A stretch of DNA of 64,000 nucleotides from Beroe forskalii (lineage: Eukaryota; Ctenophora; Nuda; Beroida; Beroidae): the NCBI GenBank assembly GCA_011033025.1, contig WFMF01000097.1:248001-312000 (forward strand), written 5' to 3'. The notes under the pieces are model-generated. The model saw only the letters and a program-made list of their open reading frames with translations. It ran no database searches and was not told the origin of the DNA. The position numbers and the translations under genes were made by a program. Of the stretch, positions 56,690-64,000 are shown piece by piece. The stretch's first letter is position 1, and each line of letters starts with the position of its first letter.

Positions 56690-57225
56690 GCGTTACTGGA
56701 ATTCGAATCTCGATCGACGGGCGATGTCCGTCCCTTTCTTCTGACTTTGGCGCAAAGTGACGTCCAAATGTGGAACGTTGCGCCGCGCGCGCGAGGGTAG
56801 GGTAACATCCTACGAGAATCTCGAATGTCGCGTCGAAATCTGACTTATACGGCGCGCGCGACCGCTATGGCCAAATTTCCGCGCACCCAGTTGCAGTGCA
56901 AGTGTCGGGAGTGCCTATAGTGCGCCGGTGCATGGCACATTGCACTTGTCAGGCGTTGCCTGTCTGCCTGACCCCCTCGCGCGCGTCAGCCAACATTGCA
57001 CAAGCGCGGTGCGCATAATTAAAATCGCAGAATAAGGATTTTAAACACGTTCATAAGATCATACGTTGGGGATTTGCTCGACTCTAACCAGATCCCTAGT
57101 TTTACGCGCGCGTGCGCGCCGCGCCTTGCTCCAAAGGCGACTGCGACACCCCTGGTTAGGGGAAGTTGGTTAGGGGAAGTTGGTTAGGGGAAGTTGGTTA
57201 GGAGAAGTTGGTTAGGGGAAGTTGG
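56690..57225. repeat. CpG-rich block ending in a 14-bp GGTTAGGGGAAGTT array
   Basis: 56690-57120 is rich in GCGCGCG. CGACACCCCTGGTTAGGGGAA at about 57142 matches the end motif of the giant foldback (28.8 and 33.9 kb), and GGTTAGGGGAAGTT is then repeated five times (57154-57223). It looks like an extended relic of the same repeat family, not a telomere. Confidence 0.65.
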
Positions 57226-57334
57226 GGACCGGATCGTTCACATATATTACGTAATCACCAAGGGAGAGGCAGGGTTTCCGAATGATTAGTACGTTACATG
57301 TTATTGTAACAAATACAATTACTGCAAACTTGAT

Positions 57335-58170
57335 TACGAGGACGTTACCGTGGTGACCTTATTGAAACTTTTAAAGCTTTTAAGAATATTAATGGGTTGA
57401 ATCATATCTTCAATTTCAGTAAAAATAGGCATAATCTGATCTCAAGTCTTAAAATTAAGAACAGTATTCCTAAAAGTATTCAGAGGCTGCATAGAGGGTT
57501 TATTACTGAATGTGTTAGAGAATTATGGAATAAACTGCCAATTTCAGTGAAAGATTCTTGTTCAGTGGATGAATTTAAATGTAGATTAGAGTCGTTTAAA
57601 AATGATTGTATAAAAGGTGGGCATAATAGTATCTACTACTACTGGAACATTTCAGACGTTGTACTCTCCAAGATAGAAACTGTGAATTACTTAGAGAATA
57701 GACAACAGCAAGTAAATTATCTTAAGACAAGACCATTCCTATCTAAGAAGAGATTCTTCAACTTACGGTATTAATATTTTTTCATTCTTTTTAAACTTCA
57801 TTATGTGTCGCCATTTTTATGATCTATCTCTATATATGGGAAGCTATTTTGTAATCAGACTCAGCTGACTAATTACTTTAATGTAATTAAATCTAACTTA
57901 TTATATTCACCGCATTTTTTTAAATCTATTTAATTTATTAGAAGCATTCAAATTTCATGTTTTTAATCAGCATAATCTTAAGTTGATAATTAATACTCTG
58001 GTTATCATTCCTTTTCATTATTGCAGGTTTTGTTACCTAGATATATTTTTAATTTTAATTATCTCATTAGAGGCTGGAAGATCCAGTTAATAGTGGAAGT
58101 TTGAAGGCAGTTGATTTATGAAAACATTGTTGATGTGTTAATCAAAATACTTTATTTTTATTTTATTTTA
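57335..58170 (+). mobile_element. CR1-like LINE 3' fragment
   Basis: RGDLIETFKAF leads into a C-terminal frame with ECVRELWNKLPISVKDSCS, ending at 57774. The 3' UTR ends with GGCTGGAAGATCCAGTTAAT ... TTTATTTTTATTTTATTTTA, the same tail as at 34185-34285. Confidence 0.8.
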
Positions 58171-60370
58171 AAGCGGCCAAAAATTGATTACGTAATATGT
58201 GAAGGATTCCTTGTTGTTGGAGCACTAAACATAATACAGTTGTCCCTGAAATGAAAAACTGTGTAAAAAGGTTCAGCTTCAGAACCCTTTTTATTTCCCT
58301 TTTTACAATGCTGGGCAGTAAAAAGGGATTTAATATGCCTATGGGACATATATGGGAATTATAGCCGAAGTAATATGTGCCACAGTGTTAGCTTTCATTA
58401 AACCATATCATTTTTGTTTTTTAATGCTTTATTTGGATCTGCCCTAGCTCTCTGATGAAGGCATTTCTTTCATGGATCCCATCAAAGACTAAGGTTGAAG
58501 CTGTTGGAGAGTTCTGTGGCTTGAAAGATGGCTGTATTTGTTCTACAAAGATAATGATCAGTTACTTTTTAATTTGATTTGCAGTCATCCAAATGCCATA
58601 TTTTATTTTGTAAGCTTGGGACAATTGTCTAAGCTTGTGCCTATTTTGACTATCCTTCTGACTTCTTGCCAACTCTGTATGTTGGGGAGCACACGCTTCG
58701 CGTGCGCAGGGGGCCAGGCAACGTCTGGCAACTGACTTCAACCTTGCTTGCTATCAGATTTAGGGTTTTATTCTGTGAAATAACCACAAATATCAATTAG
58801 CTAACTTTGTAAGGAATCGAAGCTGAGGGGCTCCATACAGGACATTGCTATTGCCACGTATGTGATTATACAGATAAGATTTAGATTGATTCCGTAGTCG
58901 GGTGAGCTGTGCTTGTAGTCGGTTCTTCGCCTCATCTCTCACATAAAACTAGCTTATATAACATCACATTGGAAATGAAATAGCACTGTGTGAGCATCAA
59001 TTGTCAACCACAAGGAAGCATTTCCAAAATACAGAGGGTATAAATGCAACTTATGTCGAAGTACTAATTCCAGATTATGCTTCCACGATATCTAAAAGTT
59101 TTCGTGGGCATTGGTGTCAGTAAATATGGGAAAGACACATATTTACTGACACCAATGCCCACAACTTTATATCATAGTATAATCTAGAATGTTATCCGTG
59201 ACCTTGTCGAAATGTATGATCTTAATACCAAATCCCTCTCAATAAAATCTGACCTCAAAAGAAATTGTTGGAGATCAGGCAGATGGTGATCCACATGAAT
59301 GGGAAAAGATCTTGTTGGAATAGCATTAAGTTAAACCTCTATCATATTTAGTTGATTTCAAGCAGTAAGTAAGCATTCACAGATCCTCAAATAATCAAAA
59401 CCATTCTCTGGATTTATGGGTTGCCCTTGTTACAAAAGGAAAACTAGAATATGTTCTAATATTCTAATCGAATTATGCTATTTATTTATTCAATAAAACT
59501 TATTTTGGTTATATATTATAATTTGTTTATAATTTTGTTTTTTAAACTCACTATTGGCAATCTTTTTATGAACAAAAGGCAGTCAATAACTAGGTTCAGT
59601 TCAATATATATAACTGTAACACCTTCACCCTGAATATATACTCTTGATTTATAAAATTATCCTTGCTTTAAATGATGGTTCATTAAAGGGAAACAACAAG
59701 CCTCAAGCCCTGTGACCCTGCATTCCACCCTCATTTTAGAGCCCACTTGTAATACCAAGTGGAAGGTCCTTATTAAGTTTATGAGCTGAGCCTAGGAAAA
59801 TGAATTATCTTGTTTACAAACTCTGATTGCACAACACCAACACCCCTATGCCCTCTAATACTCAGCAAGACAAGATATTTGTTCTGATATATTTTCCAGT
59901 ATGTAGGAATGATTAATGGAATGTCAACAGAAAATTTTGTTTTATTCTGAAAAAATTTTGTTTTATTCTGGTGTCTTAGTGCCTAACCATGGTGAACTCA
60001 GTGTAGATACTTGCTGTACAGCATGTTGAACAAGGAATCGAAGCTGAGGGGCTCTGTACAGGACATTGCTATTGCAACATATGTGATTATACAGATAAGA
60101 TTTAGATGGGTTGAGTTTTTGTTGAGTCATAGGGTCCTCAGAGTTCTGACCACGTGCTGGTTGGTGAGTAGTCTACTTGAGGTTATACCAGTTGCAGCTA
60201 AAGCCAGCTAGGTGTCATGTTGAACTTGATGCTGCAGCAGTAAGGAACAACTTTATGGAGAATCTTCCACATCATCAGAATGACTTACCTTGCCCATCTG
60301 CATTGTGAAACTTTTGTTTTATTCTGAATGACATCAATTTAAGCTTCATCATTCTCTCTCAGTTGTTCAG
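58171..60370. other. Dispersed-repeat DNA without a recognisable gene
   Basis: 58450-58550 is an inverted copy of the repeat at 35790-35950. 58811-58885 and 60032-60107 are copies of a short repeat (GAATCGAAGCTGAGGGGCTC ... CAGATAAGATTTAGA), with a third at 62935-63008. 58952-59068 recurs at 62754-62872, and 59975-60031 at 62877-62934. TTTTGTTTTATTCTG occurs at 59936, 59955 and 60314 and again near 63430 and 63450, apparently at element ends. No host gene is seen. Confidence 0.6.
59104..59162. repeat. Perfect 25-bp hairpin with 9-nt loop
   Basis: GTGGGCATTGGTGTCAGTAA plus 5 bp (59104-59128) pairs perfectly with 59138-59162. The arm CTGACACCA is also the core of the 22-bp satellite. MITE relic or small hairpin RNA locus. 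Confidence 0.7.
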
Positions 60371-60374
60371 ATGA

Positions 60375-60665
60375 CATAAGCCACCTACCCGACTAGTGAA
60401 GGTCCTTTGGACTCCTTCAATCAGCTGGATATCAGACACCTTGCTTGGGTTCCTCAATGGGCAGCAGTATTCAAGTGTACTTCTCACCAGTGACTTGTGC
60501 ATAAAGTGGTCATCACAAAGCTATCACAGGTTTTAAGGCACTGAACACCCAAGATAGGGTACTCCTCACCTTGGCTACCATACTTGCTATTTGTCTCAAC
60601 CAGCATAAATCACTTGCTACCTGTACACCAAGATCTTGAACATTCTCAACAGGATAAAGCACTTC
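60375..60665 (-). mobile_element. Non-LTR RT fragment (C-terminal region)
   Basis: On the minus strand ENVQDLGVQVASDLCW, ASMVAKVRSTLSWVFSALK, LVRSTLEYCCPLRNPSK and DIQLIEGVQRTFTSRVGGLC appear in order but in different frames. The wording is typical of CR1/Jockey-type elements and is from a different family than the plus-strand copies. A matching FADDTRVYK block lies at 63483-63548. Confidence 0.75.
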
Positions 60666-60879
60666 CTCATTGGATTAGGCTTTCCAGTCAGATAATCGAA
60701 ACCAATAATTTTCTCCGATAATTCTTCAAAATAAATTATCAGTTTATCTAGATAAAAATTATGTTTATCTAGATAAAATAGCAAAAAAGCTTGCATTGAA
60801 AAATGCTCATAAAATTGAAAAGTTTCATAAAAAAAACTCTCACTTTCGGACTGGTTTCAACTTTCATTATTCTGAAGGA

Positions 60880-61255
60880 TCACTGCCACCAGTCTGGCAT
60901 GTCACTGATACCTTTCTGAGCAATCACTAACACCTGTCTGACATACCACAGACACCTACTTGATGTACAGTTGAAACTATCCTGATGTATCACTGACACT
61001 TGTTTAGTGGATAACGGATACTGACACAAATCTGGCACCAGTGACACTATTCTGTCATGTCACAGATACAAGTCAGATATTTATCATTGAAACTGGCAAG
61101 ACATATTACCGACACCAGCAATCTGCTAGATGACTGAAACCAGTCTGCCATATCACTGACACCAGTCTGCCGTATCACTGACACCAGTCTGCCATATCAC
61201 TGACACCAGTCTGCTGTATCTCTGACACCAGTCTGCCGTATCACTGACACCAGTG
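60880..61255. repeat. 22-bp satellite, second locus
   Basis: Units of the CACTGACACCAGTCTGCCGTAT type, degenerate at 60880-61130 and regular at 61140-61255. Same family as 41650-43295. Confidence 0.85.
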
Positions 61256-61352
61256 TTATTGTTATGAAGATAATTTAATAGCTCAAACTTTTGTTCATGA
61301 AGTTTGGTGTTATTGGCACATGACAAGTCAAGAATTCTGAACAAATCATCCA

Positions 61353-62460
61353 ATGGGAACTGAGGAGGATAGTCTTAAATTTACAGTGAAAATACAGGAC
61401 ATTGCTGTGAAACGAGCAACAGAAACAAAATTTCTTGGTGTAATAATTGATGAAAATCTCAATTGGAATGCTCATATAACTAAGCTATCTAAAAAGCTTT
61501 CTTGTAGTGCAGGAATCATAAACTCAATAAAAGACAACATTCCGGCTGAACTTCATAAAGATATATACTACACTCTCTTTGAAAGTCACCTTGCCTATGG
61601 TATAACTGTATGGGGCGGCGAAAAAAATTACAAAATTGATGCTTTATTCAAAATGCAAAAAAAGTGCATGAGAATTTTGTTTGGAGATAAAGAAGCTTGA
61701 ATTGAATTGAATTGAATAAAATGTTTACAGCACAATGACAATGAATATATTTTCTCGAGTTTATATTATGAATGGAGCTTCTATGTTGTGCTGAGGGAAA
61801 ACACTCAGTCAATCATAAAGACTGTTAACGAGGTTGCCCACTAAAGAAATATCTATACTATATTAAAACATATTCCTGAAAAGAATGGTGAAATTAAATA
61901 ATGCACTCTCAGAACAGTACATACTGAAAATAATAAGTGGTATTTAATTTAATTTAGAATAAAATAAAGGCTATTTAACTTATTTACAGAAATAAAGCTG
62001 CATTTTAATGACTTACCAAGCTTATGTAGATAAGTTCAAAACTTGTGCAAGAACTCGTGAATTTGATCAACAAGAACTAAGTGCTGAGTTCTATAAACGT
62101 GAACACACGAAACCCTTATTTAATTCTAAGTCAATAATGAATGTCAGAAACTTGTATGTTTATCACTGTGCTAATGATATATTTAAAATTCTCAAATTCA
62201 GAACCCCAATAAGTATTTTTGAACTCCTCAAGTTCTCACAGCGAGCTGGCAAATCAACTTTACTGGTAACTCCTGCCCCTCAAATGAATTTATTTATTAT
62301 GCAAGCCTCATCTGGAATGTTGTTAGAGATATTATTAAAAAGTTCATGACCTAAATTCTAAAGAGCTGTCAATTAAATCAAAACTCAAAGAGCAGATCCT
62401 AAAAAATTGTCGGAAGGTGATCCATTAGAGTGGGGGAAAATGTTCTGGAATAGCCTAGAC
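61353..62460 (+). mobile_element. LINE fragment (RT thumb and C-terminus), split by a 319-bp insertion
   Basis: 61353-61697 reads KFLGVIIDENLNWNAHITKL ... AYGITVWGGEKN ... MRILFGDKEA. Coding resumes at 62020 as AYVDKFKTCARTREFDQQ ... SAEFYKREHTKPLFNSKSI ... RTPISIFEL and decays by about 62460. The insert (61699-62017) starts with a GAATT/TTGAA microsatellite and is flanked by AAGCTT on both sides (61693-61698 and 62018-62023). The microsatellite end suggests an RTE-like or SINE tail in reverse orientation. Confidence 0.75.
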
Positions 62461-63470
62461 TATGGCATTTATAAGGTCTGAATCAATGTCCCCTGCTGAA
62501 TGAGGCTTGACAGCCTCAGTTCCTTGACAGCAGCCACACTGAAGTTCTGAGCAACGACTAACTTATGACGATATTGGTTATGGCTACCTTTTGTTACATA
62601 TGTACTATTATTCTATAAATTCTTAGATAAATCGACCACTACATACTTAGTAGTGCATTTCATTACAATTTCGTATTACCAAACACATTCTAAGTTTAAA
62701 ACCCATTTATTCAATAATGAATGAGATAATATGATTTAATAACATAAAGACTAGCTTATATAACATCAAATTGGAAATTAAATAGTACTGTGTGAGCATC
62801 AATTGTCAAACGCAAGGAAACATTTCCAATAGACAGAGGGTATAAAGCCAACTTTCGTCGTAGTAATAATGGGTGTCTATATGCCTAACCATGGTGAACT
62901 CAGTGTAGATCCTTGCTGTACGGCATGTTAAACAAGGAATCGAAACTGAGGGGCTCCGTACAGGACATTGCTATTGCGACGAATGTGATTATACAGCCAA
63001 GATTTAGATTATAAGTTTATTTATATTTTTTAATTAATTGTATTGAATTTGCTATTGACAATCTTTTATACTTGAAAGGTGGTCAATTACTAGGTTCAGT
63101 TCCTTATACTTTAACTTCTTACTCTGAAAAATATATCTGACTAGGGTTATATCTCAGCTCTGATTGATGGTTTCATTAGGGGAAGCAGTAAGCCCAAAGC
63201 CTTGTGACCCTGCATTTCGCCATCAATCCAGAGCCTACCTTGGACACAAGGTAGTAGGCCTCCACAATGGTTAGAACTGAACCTAGGAAAATAAATCTTC
63301 TCACATTAAAAACTCTGGCCTCTATTCGGATCTAATTTACCCCATTTAATGATATCTATAACTCAAGTCTGTGTGGGATTATTTGTTTAGAATATATTTA
63401 TTAATTAGGAATGAAGAATGAGATGCAAAATAAACATTTGTTTTATTCTGAACATTTGTTTTATTCTGAG
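62461..63470. other. Copies of the 59-60 kb dispersed repeats
   Basis: 62754-62872 and 62877-63008 repeat 58952-59068 and 59975-60107. 63190-63300 resembles 59700-59810 (TGTGACCCTGCATT, AACCTAGGAAAAT). Together they indicate two insertions of one longer unclassified element. Confidence 0.55.
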
Positions 63471-63482
63471 CTTGCAGCTTAG

Positions 63483-63548
63483 CATACAGTCATCATAACA
63501 ACCAATCTGTTTGTAGACTCTTGTGTCATCTGCAAAGAAACTGACATT
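63483..63548 (-). mobile_element. RT motif fragment (FADD box)
   Basis: The minus strand reads VSFFADDTRVYKQIG, the catalytic FADD motif of a CR1/Jockey-type RT, in a short open stretch. It may belong to the same broken copy as 60375-60665. Confidence 0.6.
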
Positions 63549-64000
63549 TACTCAATAAATTTGCTGTTTATGCCTAAATTTTCAGAAATTACTATTAAAT
63601 TATTTCAAACAGACCTGCTCTATGGGTCCTGGTGCCCCACTTTGTTGTCTAAATTGACTTTATTCAAAGGCCTTTGCTATAGCAACAAATGTGATTATAT
63701 GGCCAAGATTAAGATTCAATGCTAAAAATGGTTTTTGGTACCATAAAATTACTGGTTGATTGATCTGGGACTGGCATTTCTGTGCCATAGCAGCATGGCA
63801 ACTTATGAAAGCATATTTTTCCAAAAATAATTCCTTACATAATTCCCTCTAAAAATATAGGTACTAGAACAATCATTCCTTCGCCTTATGTTATTGCTCA
63901 AATTTTTGACACTTTAGAAGATAAACAAAAATTAAATATTGATTCAAAACTTCACCTTTCTTTCCAAAATTTAAGATGTTGCTTCATAATCTTGGTAATT
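63549..64000. other. Window end, no supported gene
   Basis: 63665-63715 resembles the short repeat at 62965-63008. On the plus strand from about 63860 IIPSPYVIAQIFDTLEDKQK looks protein-like and may be the start of a coding piece cut by the window edge; too short to call. Confidence 0.3.

Noticed and set aside
57154-57223. Telomere-like repeat (TTAGGG inside GGTTAGGGGAAGTT)
   Set aside because: The unit is 14 bp, only five copies, and derives from the end motif of a local transposon family.

Overview
This is metazoan nuclear DNA, almost certainly from an invertebrate. It has GT-AG introns, short exons in large introns, CpG-rich patches, several clades of non-LTR retrotransposon and a great deal of inverted-repeat and satellite DNA. 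Nothing bacterial or viral stands out. I cannot name the species. A marine lophotrochozoan-like genome is a guess.

Layout. 1-7.4 kb: a minus-strand LINE (ORF1-like, endonuclease, RT, RNase H) split by a 1.2-kb foldback element. 7.4-9.4 kb: an unknown minus-strand ORF, a tract built from short palindromic words, and a 13-bp minisatellite. 10-12.4 kb: a CCAAT-box promoter-like site and a 1.1-kb near-perfect palindrome. 14.46-20.31 kb: a plus-strand gene for a large acidic, disordered protein with several frame breaks. 21.3-21.8 kb: a minus-strand single-pass membrane protein with an X-box upstream. 22.27-24.5 kb: a gene for a basic SxIP/KEN-type protein behind E2F and CHR-like sites. Its last two exons are duplicated in tandem at 25.7-28.35 kb. 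28.70-34.01 kb: a 5.3-kb foldback element made of 8-bp words, with an 8-bp target duplication. 34-37 kb: CR1-like LINE pieces. 37.9-39.6 kb: a tandem pair of small secreted cysteine-rich peptide genes, one broken. 40.0-53.55 kb: the 3' half of an importin-13 gene. Its introns hold a 3.5-kb satellite-bearing foldback, a 14-copy duplication of an exon end with its splice donor, and a LINE carrying two nested DNA transposons. 54-64 kb: another long palindrome, minisatellites, tRNA-like sequences and LINE fragments.

Genes and interplay. Importin-13 is the only gene recognised with certainty. The basic protein looks like a cell-cycle-regulated, microtubule plus-end-type protein (inference from motifs). 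The acidic protein could be a separate gene or the 5' part of the same transcription unit, since the splice phases are compatible. The peptide pair has an identical leader and a diverged mature part, as in venom or defence peptide families.

The main theme is foldback elements. At least four insertions show clean 8-bp target duplications, which points to hAT- or P-like transposition. Several carry satellite arrays inside their arms. All calls are by eye; no database search or folding was run.
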